A stretch of DNA of 64,000 nt from Kribbella jiaozuonensis. Its GTDB lineage: Bacteria; Actinomycetota; Actinomycetes; Propionibacteriales; Kribbellaceae. This document shows, one piece after another, positions 17,545 to 26,321 of the stretch. The notes under the pieces are model-generated. The model searched no databases. It saw nothing but the letters and a program-made list of their open reading frames with translations, and had not been told where the DNA came from. The first letter of the stretch is position 1. The number at the start of each line of letters is the position of its first letter. Made by a program: the position numbers and the translations under genes. The stretch spans positions 992,001 to 1,056,000 of the forward strand of contig NZ_SZPZ01000001.1 in assembly GCF_005233875.1 (NCBI RefSeq), read 5' to 3'.

Positions 17545-20500
17545 ATGAGACGACGCCTGAGGTACTCTGCTGCGCTCGTTGGCCTGACCGGTCTGCTCGT
17601 CGCGTCGATGTCGGCACCGGTCCACGCTGCGACCCAGGACCATTCGCCGCCGGGGCAGGGGCCGGGTGCGATGCAGGTGCAATCGGCGACCGACGCCTCC
17701 TCCTCGAAACTCGACCCGAAGCTCGAGGCGAAGGTCAAGAAGGGTGACACCGCGCCGGTGGCCGTGTTCGCCACCGTTCAGGGCGACACCGCCAAGGCCC
17801 AGCAGGTACTGGACAACGCCCACGTGGCGAAGTCCGGTGACGCCGCGCTGGTGATGGGGTCGATCCCGGTGCAGGCGCTGCCGAAGCTGGCCGCCGTACC
17901 AGGGGTTGTCTCCGTGCAGCCGGTCGAGCTGGCCCGGACCGGCCAGCCGTTGTCCGACCCCGATCCGAGCCTGCACCAGGCGCCGACCGCGGCCGAGTTG
18001 AAGGCCGCGCTCGCCAAGGTCAAGTCCGACGACGTGCCGTACGACCACGCTCCGCCGCTGCGGGGCTCGAACTTCGACAAGCTCCGTAAGCAGAACCTCC
18101 TCGACGCCAAGTCGCACAACTTCACCGGCGCCTGGAACGCGGGCTTCGCCGGCCAGGGCGTGACCGTCGGCGTACTCGACGGCGGCACCGACTGGGGCCA
18201 CCCGGACCTGGTCAACACCTGGCAGACGTGGAGCGGCCAGACCGGTGACAAGGCCGGCTGGAACGGCTGGCCGAAGGCCTTCGATCCCTACGGCACCCTG
18301 CAGTGGCTGTCCGCGCCCGACCAGGTCGACCAGGGCCTCTCCTGGTACACGAAGACCACCGCGGCCACCTGCACTGTGACCGCCAAGACCTGCTCGGTCG
18401 ACTTCGCCACGAAGACCGGACCGTCCCGCAACTTCAGCGCTCCGACCGGCACGAAGCAGCACACGTACAGCTTCCCGGCCAAGTGGAGCAAGTCCGGCAA
18501 GGTCATGCTCGGCAGCCATCCGGACGACCACCTGCTGCAGCTGTACGGCGAGCGCCCGGGCTTCCTGATCACCGACCCGCACACCGCCGGCGTCTACGAC
18601 ACGGTGTACGTCGACCTCGACGACGACTACTCGTTCGCCGACGAGAAGCCGGTGACCAAGTCGTCGCCGGCGTCGTACCGCGACATGAACGGCGACGGCT
18701 ACACCGACCTGTCCGGCGGCCTGCTCTACTACATCTCCGACGGCAAGACCCCGATCCCGGGCGGCCTGGACATGTTCGGCGTCGACGACACGTCGTACGG
18801 CTCCGGTCAGCTGGTCGCGTGGACCGGTGACTTCGACCCGGCGATCGAGGGCCACGGCACGCTCACCGCGTCGAACATCGTCGGCCAGGCGGTGATCAAC
18901 GGGAAGGCGCCGACGTTCAAGGACCTGCCCGGCGGCAAGTACGCCGGTGCTGTGCTGGGCGGCGCTCCGAAGGCCAAGCTGGCGCCGTTCGGTGACATCT
19001 ACATGGGCTTCGACTTCTCCACCCAGTTCGGGTACCTGCTGTCCACCCGCAAGGGCGTCGACGTCACGTCGAACTCGTACGGCGAGTCGACCACCGACAA
19101 CGACGGCTGGGATGCCGCGAGCCAGGAAGCCGACGTGATCCACGACGGCTTCAAGACCACGGCCCTGTTCTCCACCGGCAACGGCGCACCAGGCTTCGGT
19201 ACGGCGACCGCCGCCGCGCCATCGACCGCGATCGAGGTCGGGGCGTCGACGCAGTTCGGCGGGACCGGCTGGGACTCGATCGTGCGGACCAGTCAGATCA
19301 CCGACAACGACGTGATGGTGTGGTCGAACCGCGGCTTCGGCGCGAACGCGACCAACGGCGTCGATGTAGTTGCCGACGGCGCCTATGCGCCCGGTGACGC
19401 GACCCTGAACACGATCCTCGACGGCCGGAACGCGTGGGTCACGTGGGGCGGCACGAGCCGCTCGACCCCGGTCGCCGCAGGTGCGACGGCGCTGGTCTAC
19501 CAGGCGTACGAGAAGGCACACCACGGCGCCGTACCGGCCGGCTTCTACTCGACCGCGCAGGACATCCTGAAGTCGTCGGCGAAGGACCTCGGGTACGACG
19601 CCAACGTGCAGGGCTCCGGCTCGATCGACGCCGGCAAGGCCGTGGCCAGTGCACTCGGCCAGCGAGCCACCGTCTCGCCGACCGAATGGCGGGTGGGTGA
19701 CTACCGCGGTACGGAGTACCCGGTGTTCGCGAACATCATCTCGCCAGGTGGCACCGACACGCAGAAGTTCACCATCAACGGCGGCGGGGCGTGGCAGGTC
19801 AGCGACCGGCAGTTGGTCCGCACCGATTCCGACACGCTTTCGTTCAGCAGCAAGGATCTGAGTCAGGAGAGTACGGGCAACTTCAATGCGCCGGACTACC
19901 TGATAGACCTGACGAAACAGGTCAAGCAGCATCGCAACGCGGATCTGATGGTGGTCAAACTCGAGTACCCGCGGAACGAGTTCGACGGCAACAACGACCT
20001 GACCGAGGACCAGGCGTGGCGGCTGCTCACATACAACTGGACCGACGTCAACCACGACGGCAAGCTGTGGACGGACAAGAACCACAACGGCGTCGTCAAC
20101 CACACCGACAAGACGACCAGCTCGAACGTCGACGGCTTCCTCGACCTGGACTTCGCCAAGTCGGAGATGGAGCAGGGCGAGTACAGCCGGTTCATGTACC
20201 ACCGGGCCGGCTCCAACGCACTGCAGTCGTATGTCGCCGATCCCGCCAAGCGGATGGCCGACGGCCTGTTCCTCGGCCTGCAGCACTCGGCGACGAACGC
20301 GAAGATCCCGGTCACCGACTTCAAGGTGTCGATCGACTGGTACCAGAACACCGACTGGAAGTGGGTCACGACGCCGCACACGGCCGTCGGTTCGTTCAAC
20401 GCATCGATCAAGGTGCCGAGCAACGCTCCGTACGGCATGTACTCCGGTGCCGTCGTCCTGAAGCGTGGCTCGGACTCGATGGTCGTGCCGGTGTCCGTGG

Positions 20501-21651
20501 CGGTCGCCGCGAAGGTGACGCAGGACGCGACCGGCAAGATCACCGGGGCGATCAACTTCGGTGGTGACGACGTGGCCCAGTCGCAACGGAACCTGACGTA
20601 CAACAACGGCACGGTGTTCGGTGCGAACGACTGGACCTGGCGGGCCGAGTCCGGTGACTGGCGGTTCTTCTACCTCGACGTACCGAAGACACCGGCGGAG
20701 GGCACGAAGTTCCTGGCCAACACCAGCTGGGAGGATTCGGGTCCGTACACCGACCTCGACACGCTGATCATGGGTAGATCGGTGAACCACTTCCAGCTCG
20801 AGCCGGATTCGGTGTACGGCGCGCCGTACACGATCGACACCGTCGGGAAGAGTCCGAACACCAACGTCCGAACGGGTGCCTGGCTGTTCAACACCGCTAC
20901 CGGAGGGCCGGCGGATGTGGTCACCGCACCGGCGCAGGAAGGTCTGCAGGCGCTCGCACTGCACCAGGTCGGCTGGCAGGGCGACAAGTTCAACACGCCG
21001 TTCAAGGTGCAACTGGGGAGTGCGTCGGTGACGCCGTCCTCGGTGGTGCAGACGGCGACCGGTGACACCGGCGGGTTCGACGTGACGTTCGACTCGAGTG
21101 TGCCGCTGGACGGGCTGAAGGCGGAGGCCTTCGGATTGAGCCAGCCGAGTACGACGACGGAGACGGCGCATCAGGACAACCCGGACGACCCGTCGACGTC
21201 GAGCGTGAAGAAGAACATCACGCTGTCGCACGCCTCCCGGCTCAGCGTCAGCACGGCACTCGACAGCAACGACCTGGACCTGTACGTCGTCCGGGACGCC
21301 AACAACGACGGCGTGTTCTCGCCGTCCGAGATCGTTGCCTCGTCGGCCGGTGGTACGGCCAACGAAGCGGTCGATCTGGTCAACCCGCCCGACGGCAACT
21401 ACCAGATCTGGGTGCACGGCTTCTCGGTCAGCGGTACGCCGGCGTTCACCCTGAACGTCAACGCGATCCAGGGCAACGACCTGACCGTCAGCGGGCTGCC
21501 GACCGGCCCGGTCGCGGCCGGTACGCCGGTCACCCTGCACGTCGACTACAACAAGGCGATGACTCCCGGCCAGAGCTACAACGGCGAGCTCCTGCTCGGC
21601 CCGTCCTCGGCTCCGACCGCGCTGTCCGTCCCGATCAAGATCACCAGATAA
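17545..21651 (+). CDS. Large secreted subtilisin-like serine protease (S8) with C-terminal prepeptidase domain
   Basis: A 1368-residue exported protein. The signal peptide runs MRRRLRYSAALVGLTGLLVA to about AHA/A near residue 29. The catalytic domain has the Asp motif VGVLDGGTDWGHPDL (D212), the His motif GHGTLTAS (H437) and the Ser motif GGTSRSTPVAAG (S638); a long insert between Asp and His contains acidic DDDYSFADEKP and DMNGDGYTD segments that may bind calcium. The C-terminal about 130 residues hold a prepeptidase-like beta domain (LDLYVVRDANNDGVFSPSE). A good GGAGGGGA ribosome site precedes ATG 17545. Likely degrades extracellular protein; substrates unknown. It stands alone, facing away from hypA across 266 bp of promoter sequence. 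Confidence 0.9.
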   Translation: MRRRLRYSAALVGLTGLLVASMSAPVHAATQDHSPPGQGPGAMQVQSATDASSSKLDPKLEAKVKKGDTAPVAVFATVQGDTAKAQQVLDNAHVAKSGDAALVMGSIPVQALPKLAAVPGVVSVQPVELARTGQPLSDPDPSLHQAPTAAELKAALAKVKSDDVPYDHAPPLRGSNFDKLRKQNLLDAKSHNFTGAWNAGFAGQGVTVGVLDGGTDWGHPDLVNTWQTWSGQTGDKAGWNGWPKAFDPYGTLQWLSAPDQVDQGLSWYTKTTAATCTVTAKTCSVDFATKTGPSRNFSAPTGTKQHTYSFPAKWSKSGKVMLGSHPDDHLLQLYGERPGFLITDPHTAGVYDTVYVDLDDDYSFADEKPVTKSSPASYRDMNGDGYTDLSGGLLYYISDGKTPIPGGLDMFGVDDTSYGSGQLVAWTGDFDPAIEGHGTLTASNIVGQAVINGKAPTFKDLPGGKYAGAVLGGAPKAKLAPFGDIYMGFDFSTQFGYLLSTRKGVDVTSNSYGESTTDNDGWDAASQEADVIHDGFKTTALFSTGNGAPGFGTATAAAPSTAIEVGASTQFGGTGWDSIVRTSQITDNDVMVWSNRGFGANATNGVDVVADGAYAPGDATLNTILDGRNAWVTWGGTSRSTPVAAGATALVYQAYEKAHHGAVPAGFYSTAQDILKSSAKDLGYDANVQGSGSIDAGKAVASALGQRATVSPTEWRVGDYRGTEYPVFANIISPGGTDTQKFTINGGGAWQVSDRQLVRTDSDTLSFSSKDLSQESTGNFNAPDYLIDLTKQVKQHRNADLMVVKLEYPRNEFDGNNDLTEDQAWRLLTYNWTDVNHDGKLWTDKNHNGVVNHTDKTTSSNVDGFLDLDFAKSEMEQGEYSRFMYHRAGSNALQSYVADPAKRMADGLFLGLQHSATNAKIPVTDFKVSIDWYQNTDWKWVTTPHTAVGSFNASIKVPSNAPYGMYSGAVVLKRGSDSMVVPVSVAVAAKVTQDATGKITGAINFGGDDVAQSQRNLTYNNGTVFGANDWTWRAESGDWRFFYLDVPKTPAEGTKFLANTSWEDSGPYTDLDTLIMGRSVNHFQLEPDSVYGAPYTIDTVGKSPNTNVRTGAWLFNTATGGPADVVTAPAQEGLQALALHQVGWQGDKFNTPFKVQLGSASVTPSSVVQTATGDTGGFDVTFDSSVPLDGLKAEAFGLSQPSTTTETAHQDNPDDPSTSSVKKNITLSHASRLSVSTALDSNDLDLYVVRDANNDGVFSPSEIVASSAGGTANEAVDLVNPPDGNYQIWVHGFSVSGTPAFTLNVNAIQGNDLTVSGLPTGPVAAGTPVTLHVDYNKAMTPGQSYNGELLLGPSSAPTALSVPIKITR

Positions 21652-21687
21652 CGCAACTTCTGCGGCGGAGGCGGTATCGAGGAGAGT

Positions 21688-22587
21688 GTGAAGACACTTA
21701 CCTCCAAACGCGCCTCCGCCGCGGTTGCGGCTGCTGCTCTGCTCGGTGGCCTGGCCACCGCAACGATGACCACGGCTCCGGCCGCCGCGAACTCCACCGC
21801 GGCGGCCGCTGCCTGCACGATGTCCGTAGGTTCGATCACGGCCGGCGGCGACATCGCCAACACCGGCGTCACCGCGTCATCGCCGATCAAGTCGACGCGC
21901 GCGGCCGGCCCGCACCTGTTCGGTCCGGGGCTCTCGAAGATCGCGTCGACGTGGACCACCACGATCGGAGTCGCGGGCGAGGACACGACGTACGGCGAGG
22001 TCGTCGTGAACGGCACGCTGTACTACGGCGAGTACGGCCACGACTCGACCGGCAAGCCGACGAGCAGCCTGAAGTCCGAAGGTGTCGGGTACCAGGGCTA
22101 CAAGGCGATCGAGTCGTCGTTCTACTGGGGCAAGACCGTGCGCGGGGCGGACTACCGGCTACGTGGCGACGGCGTGCTGTACCGGTTCGTGAACAAGCAG
22201 GTCACCCGCTACCCGGGCTACTCGGCGGTCAAGACGATGACGCTGATCAGCGAGACGCTGACCTACGACACCTTCCTGGCGGTCACCAACGGCGGCGCGC
22301 TCTACACGATCCACATCCCGACCGGCACCGCGGCGCCCACGGTCAAGAAGGTCCGCACGTCCACCTGGCAGAACTTCGACTCCCTGGTCGCGGAGAAGTG
22401 CGGCGCCCAGAGCACGTTGCTCACGGCAATCGACAAGGACAGCGGATCGGCGTACCTGTACGCCGTTGGCCACGCCAACGGAGCCGCCACCGTCATCCAG
22501 GGTCTGGGCAAGGTCCCCGGCACCTTCAAGGACCCCGTCTACTACCTCCACACCGCCGAGGGCACCCCGTCCCTCTTCGGCGAGTAA
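21688..22587 (+). CDS. Secreted beta-propeller-like protein of unknown function
   Basis: A 299-residue protein from GTG 21688. A signal peptide (VKTLTSKRASAAVAAAALLG ... APAAANS) ends near residue 35. The mature part has repeated short units such as GEVVVNGTLYYGEYG, DYRLRGDGVLYRFVNKQ, FLAVTNGGALYTIHIPTG and AYLYAVGHANG, resembling the repeats of tachylectin-like or similar lectin propellers. Two cysteines (in AAACTMSV and AEKCGAQ) could pair. No enzymatic motif is visible. It follows the subtilase after 36 bp in the same direction and ends at a strong bidirectional terminator. Confidence 0.72.
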   Translation: MKTLTSKRASAAVAAAALLGGLATATMTTAPAAANSTAAAAACTMSVGSITAGGDIANTGVTASSPIKSTRAAGPHLFGPGLSKIASTWTTTIGVAGEDTTYGEVVVNGTLYYGEYGHDSTGKPTSSLKSEGVGYQGYKAIESSFYWGKTVRGADYRLRGDGVLYRFVNKQVTRYPGYSAVKTMTLISETLTYDTFLAVTNGGALYTIHIPTGTAAPTVKKVRTSTWQNFDSLVAEKCGAQSTLLTAIDKDSGSAYLYAVGHANGAATVIQGLGKVPGTFKDPVYYLHTAEGTPSLFGE

Positions 22588-22590
22588 GGC

Positions 22591-22637
22591 AACGACAGAG
22601 CCCGGGCAACTTCGTGGTTGCCCGGGCTCTGGTCGTT
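22591..22637. terminator. Bidirectional stem-loop terminator
   Basis: AGAGCCCGGGCAAC (22597-22610), loop TTCGTG, GTTGCCCGGGCTCT (22617-22630): a perfect 14 bp stem, extended by AACGAC/GTCGTT outside one mismatch. It lies between the convergent ends of the secreted propeller-like gene and the glycine-rich membrane protein gene and can stop both transcripts. There is no long T tract. Confidence 0.85.
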
Positions 22638-23488
22638 CAGAAGTCGCCGCCGAAATCCCCGCCGCCGAAGTCTCCGCCGCCGAAGTCGAAGCCGCCGCCG
22701 TCTCCGCCGCCGAAGTCCCCGCCGTCGCCGCCTCCGCCGTCGCCACCATCTCCGCCGCCGTCACCGCCGTCGGCCTGGCCGTCCTCGTAACCGGCCGCGT
22801 AATCGCCGTACCCGCCGCCGGCGAACATGCCGCCAAGCGCGGTGCCGATGAACATGCCGGTCAGCACACCGCCGACGCCACCGAACAGACCCTGCGCGTA
22901 CGGCGAGTAGGCCGGACCGGCCTCCCAGTACGGCACGCGCTGCGGGCCGACCATGACCTTGCGGACATCCGGCTCGGCGCCGACGCGGACCCGCTCGGCG
23001 TCGGCCGCACAGGCCGGCACCTCACGCGGCGCGCCGCCGGGCGGCGACCACATCACGTCGACCACGGACGGGCCGTGCTGCGGGTTGAAGAAACACGCCG
23101 GCCGCCGCTGCGGCAGCGGCTGGTCGTTCACACGGGCCTTGACGCACGCCGCGGCGTACCGGCCGTCCTCGAGGATCTCGACCACGTGCTTGATCTGGTC
23201 GGCCTGGGTGACCTGGCCGATCGCCTGCTTCGCGGACTCGTAGGAGTCGAGCGCGCGCTGGTAGTCCTGCCGGGCACCGTCGCCGAGGTCCTTGCCGACC
23301 ATCTCCAGGTCGAGGTCCTGCAGTTCCTCGCCGAAGCGAGTGATGTCTTCGTCGGCAGTGCGCTTCACCGACTCCAGCTCGGCGGCCGTGATCTCGTGCT
23401 GCTTCTTGTTCTGCAGCTGGGTCCGACGGTACGAGCGGTACGCCAGAACCGCGATCACCACGACAGCGATGATCAGGATGAATTCCAT
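22637..23488 (-). CDS. Membrane-anchored protein with glycine/aspartate-rich tail
   Basis: A 283-residue protein. Residues 1-18 (MEFILIIAVVVIAVLAYRSY) form one membrane helix, followed by a helical, charged region (about 25-110) that is probably coiled coil, a domain with VPACAADAERVRVG and MVGPQRVPYWEAGPAYSP, a second hydrophobic glycine-rich stretch (GLFGGVGGVLTGMFIGTALG) and a tail of about 55 residues built from GG, GD and FGGGD units. It resembles hypothetical actinobacterial envelope proteins with TPM-like Gly-rich tails; function unknown. The last codon abuts the terminator stem. ATG 23488 is chosen because the membrane helix starts immediately. Confidence 0.68.
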   Translation of the reverse strand: MEFILIIAVVVIAVLAYRSYRRTQLQNKKQHEITAAELESVKRTADEDITRFGEELQDLDLEMVGKDLGDGARQDYQRALDSYESAKQAIGQVTQADQIKHVVEILEDGRYAAACVKARVNDQPLPQRRPACFFNPQHGPSVVDVMWSPPGGAPREVPACAADAERVRVGAEPDVRKVMVGPQRVPYWEAGPAYSPYAQGLFGGVGGVLTGMFIGTALGGMFAGGGYGDYAAGYEDGQADGGDGGGDGGDGGGGDGGDFGGGDGGGFDFGGGDFGGGDFGGDF

Positions 23489-23644
23489 GTCGGGCCTCTC
23501 TCGGGGGCTTTGGACAGAGCGTATCGAATCCCTCAAGCCGCCCACGCCACGCAGGGTGACGCAATCCCCGGAAAACGATGACCGACCGCGCATAATCGGT
23601 GACACCGCCCAGCGCCCGTCGTACCACCGCCGGAAGGCTGGCTC

Positions 23645-25024
23645 ATGCGCAGGACTGCCCGACTACTCCCACTCGTGCTGACCGCGGCCACCCTGATACC
23701 CCTGCAGCACAACGATTCCGACGCTTCCTACCAGGAGATCCCGCTCGACGGCCCGACCGTCCAGGCCCGTACCAAACCGTTTGGTATGGCCGCCGTCACC
23801 TGGCCGGAGGGCACACGCAACGTCACCGCCAAGATCCGCGTCGAACGCGACGGACAGTGGACCGACTGGGAATCGTTATCGGTCGAGGACGAACACGGCC
23901 CAGATCCATTGGTACCTGAAGGAATTGAGCGCGGCGGCACCGAACCGTTGTGGGTCGGTAATGCCACCGGCGTCCAGGCCAGCGCCGTCACCGACACCGG
24001 TACGACGATCGCCGGCGCCAAGGTCGTGCTGATCCAGCCGGGCGTACTTGCATCGGATGCCGATGAACCGTCCGCGCAATCGGTCGAGCCGGCGGCCTCG
24101 CGAGCGCCGTACCCGATGCCGTTGATGGTGAGCCGGAAGCGCTGGGGTGCCGACGAGCGGCTTCGGACCCACAACGGGGCTGCGTGCGCGCGTCCGAAGT
24201 ACACGACGACTGTGCTGGCCGCCTTTGTGCACCACACTGCGGACCGCAACGACTACACGCGTACGCAGGTCCCGGCGATGGTGCGGGCGATGTACGCGTA
24301 CCACGTGAAGAGCCGCGGCTGGTGCGATCTCGGCTACAACTTCCTCGTCGACCGCTTCGGTCGCGTCTTCGAGGGCCGGTACGGCGGTGCGCAGCTGCCG
24401 GTGCTCGGCGCGCACACGGCGGCGTTCAACTCGAACTCGTTCGGCGTCGCGCTGATCGGCAACTTCGAAAAGGCCGCTCCACCAGCCGCGATGCTGGAGT
24501 CGACGGCGCGCGTGATCGCGTGGAAGCTCGACGCGAACTATCGGTCGCCGTTGGCAACGATCACGCTCGACGGCAGTCGCCTGCACACCGTCTCCGGACA
24601 CCGCGACACCAAGGCGACCGCCTGTCCCGGAACGCAGCTGTACAACAAACTTGGTTGGCTGAAGCAACGGGTCAACACGTTGATGAGCGGCAGTTTCTCG
24701 ACGCCGATCTATCAGTACGCGCGAAAGCTCGGGTTCCGGAACATCGGCCAGCCGTTCTGGGGCGAGCACCGGACCCGCACCGGCTATGCGACGTACTTCG
24801 CCACCCGCGACGTCTTCTACTCCGTTGCCAGCGGCACGCATTCGACGGCCGGCGCGTTCCGGACCCGGTTCCGGCGGCTCGGCGCCGGCAGCGCGCGGCT
24901 CGGACTGCCGATCACCGAGGCGTACCGCGTGCCGGGCGGCTCCCGGCAGAAGTTCCAGCGCGGCTGGCTCGTGTGGGACCGCCGCACACGTCAGGTCCAT
25001 CTTGTGTACGGGAGAGCTTCATGA
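23645..25024 (+). CDS. Secreted N-acetylmuramoyl-L-alanine amidase (PGRP type) with LGFP-like repeats
   Basis: A 459-residue cell-wall enzyme. A signal sequence (MRRTARLLPLVLTAATLIPL) is followed by a beta domain (about 30-140) and a PGRP/amidase-2 domain (about 160-340). Zinc ligands and active residues are visible in FVHHTADRNDY, GYNFLVDRFGRVFEGRYGG and SGHRDTKATACPG (His, His, Cys). The C-terminal 110 residues have LGFP-type repeats, for example GQPFWGEHRTRTGYATYF and RRLGAGSARLGLPITEAYR, which fix such proteins to the wall. It should cleave the amide between muramic acid and L-alanine. Its stop overlaps the start of the SpoIID-like gene by 4 bp. Confidence 0.9.
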   Translation: MRRTARLLPLVLTAATLIPLQHNDSDASYQEIPLDGPTVQARTKPFGMAAVTWPEGTRNVTAKIRVERDGQWTDWESLSVEDEHGPDPLVPEGIERGGTEPLWVGNATGVQASAVTDTGTTIAGAKVVLIQPGVLASDADEPSAQSVEPAASRAPYPMPLMVSRKRWGADERLRTHNGAACARPKYTTTVLAAFVHHTADRNDYTRTQVPAMVRAMYAYHVKSRGWCDLGYNFLVDRFGRVFEGRYGGAQLPVLGAHTAAFNSNSFGVALIGNFEKAAPPAAMLESTARVIAWKLDANYRSPLATITLDGSRLHTVSGHRDTKATACPGTQLYNKLGWLKQRVNTLMSGSFSTPIYQYARKLGFRNIGQPFWGEHRTRTGYATYFATRDVFYSVASGTHSTAGAFRTRFRRLGAGSARLGLPITEAYRVPGGSRQKFQRGWLVWDRRTRQVHLVYGRAS

Positions 25025-26244
25025 GGAAACGTGTGATCGCTGCCGTCGTGCTGTCGTCCACGGTGATCAGCGCGACCGCGCAGGCCCGCGAGGTCGTGCC
25101 CACGGCAGCGGCTCCGGACACGACGATCAACGGCCGCGGATTCGGGCACGGGCGGGGGCTTTCGCAGTACGGCGCGCAGGGTGCGGCATTGGCGGGGAAG
25201 TCGGTGAAGCAGATCCTGGACTTCTACTACCCGGGCACGACGGTCGGGAAGGCGACCGGCAGCATCCGGGTCCGGGTTAGCGCCGACACCACCGACGGGG
25301 TGCGCGTGGGGGCGGTCAACAAGCTCAGCGTCAGGTCCTTTGCCACTGGCAAGGTCTATGTGTTGCCGAAGGCATCGACCAGGAACCAGTGGTCGATCGA
25401 CCCGAACGGCGAGCACGGGACCAAGCTCAGCTCGTACGACGCGAAGACGAAGAAATGGACGCTGTACAAGACGTTCACGGGGATGGCGCAGTTCGAGGGA
25501 CCCGCGGTGATCGGGCTGGTCCTGCCGAGTGGCGCCGTACGGCGGTATCGCGGGGCGCTGCGGGCGATCGACGTGTCCGGTACGCATCTGGACACGGTGA
25601 ACGTCGTACCGCTGGAGTATTACCTGCGTGGCGTCGTGCCTCGGGAGGCTGTGTCCAGCTGGAGGCCGGCTGCGCTGCAGGCGCAGGCTGTTGCTGCGCG
25701 CACCTATTCGGTCTTCCATCGCAATCGGGCGGCCGCGAAGGCCTATGACCTGTGCGACACGACGTCGTGCCAGGTGTACGGCGGGTACGACTCGGAGGAG
25801 ACGTCGACGAACAACGCGATTGCTGCGACCGCGGGACAGATCCGGCTGTACAAGGGCAAGCCGATCATCGCCGAGTTCTCGTCGTCGAACGGCGGGGCGA
25901 CTGCGGCCGGGGACGTGCCGTACCAGCTGATGAAGGCGGACAGCTGGGACGCATACCCGAAGAACGGGAACCCGAACGTGTCGTGGAGCGTGACGCGGTC
26001 GGCGGCGGACATGCAGTCGGTCTTCGCGGTCGGGTCGATCCGGTACGTGCGGGTGCTGAAGCGCAGTGGCGTCGGTCCGGGCGGCGGGCGGGCGCTGACC
26101 GTCGAGGCCGTCGGGTCGAAGGGGAAGCGGGTGCTGACGGCCGATCAGGTCCGGATCCGGCTGCATCTGAAGTCCGGCTGGATCAGCTTCCCGGCCCGTC
26201 CACTTGATATGCCAACTGCTGTTGTCGAAGAGCCTGGTCGCTGA
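25021..26244 (+). CDS. Secreted SpoIID/LytB-domain protein
   Basis: A 407-residue exported protein. The signal peptide MRKRVIAAVVLSSTVISATA ends at AQA. Directly after it is RGFGHGRGLSQYGAQGAAL and the YYPGTTVG segment typical of the family. The core SpoIID motif is VVPLEYYLRGVVPREAVSSW followed by LQAQAVAARTYSVFHRN, then CDTTSCQVYGGYDSEETST and FSSSNGGATA. SpoIID proteins are lytic transglycosylases on denuded glycan strands; the coupled amidase would remove the stem peptides first, so the pair forms a plausible two-step wall-degrading unit. This functional link is inferred from the 4 bp gene overlap and known family activities. Confidence 0.88.
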   Translation: MRKRVIAAVVLSSTVISATAQAREVVPTAAAPDTTINGRGFGHGRGLSQYGAQGAALAGKSVKQILDFYYPGTTVGKATGSIRVRVSADTTDGVRVGAVNKLSVRSFATGKVYVLPKASTRNQWSIDPNGEHGTKLSSYDAKTKKWTLYKTFTGMAQFEGPAVIGLVLPSGAVRRYRGALRAIDVSGTHLDTVNVVPLEYYLRGVVPREAVSSWRPAALQAQAVAARTYSVFHRNRAAAKAYDLCDTTSCQVYGGYDSEETSTNNAIAATAGQIRLYKGKPIIAEFSSSNGGATAAGDVPYQLMKADSWDAYPKNGNPNVSWSVTRSAADMQSVFAVGSIRYVRVLKRSGVGPGGGRALTVEAVGSKGKRVLTADQVRIRLHLKSGWISFPARPLDMPTAVVEEPGR

Positions 26245-26279
26245 GCCATTGACGCCGTGTCCGTGCGCCGGTTAGAACG

Positions 26280-26293
26280 TGACATCGATGTCA
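26280..26293. promoter_or_regulatory. CpG-centred palindrome upstream of the GH76 gene, LacI-type operator candidate
   Basis: TGACATCGATGTCA is a perfect 14 bp palindrome centred on CG, 28 bp before the GH76 start and 13 bp before its AGGAGG ribosome site (26307-26312). LacI-family regulators of carbohydrate genes in actinobacteria typically bind CpG-centred palindromes. No LacI gene is in the window, so the regulator would act from elsewhere. Confidence 0.45.
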
Positions 26294-26321
26294 ACCGCCA
26301 CCGCCCAGGAGGAGCAGGTCG

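Noticed and set aside
17470..21540. A 1356-codon open frame on the minus strand opposite the subtilase gene
   Set aside because: Its translation is Arg/Val/Gly/Asp-rich without domains, while the plus frame has a signal peptide, catalytic triad and conserved domains. Long antisense frames are common at this G+C content.
22618..22851. A 77-residue Arg/Ser-rich plus-strand frame opposite the Gly-rich tail
   Set aside because: It is the antisense shadow of the repeated Gly/Asp codons and overlaps the terminator stem.
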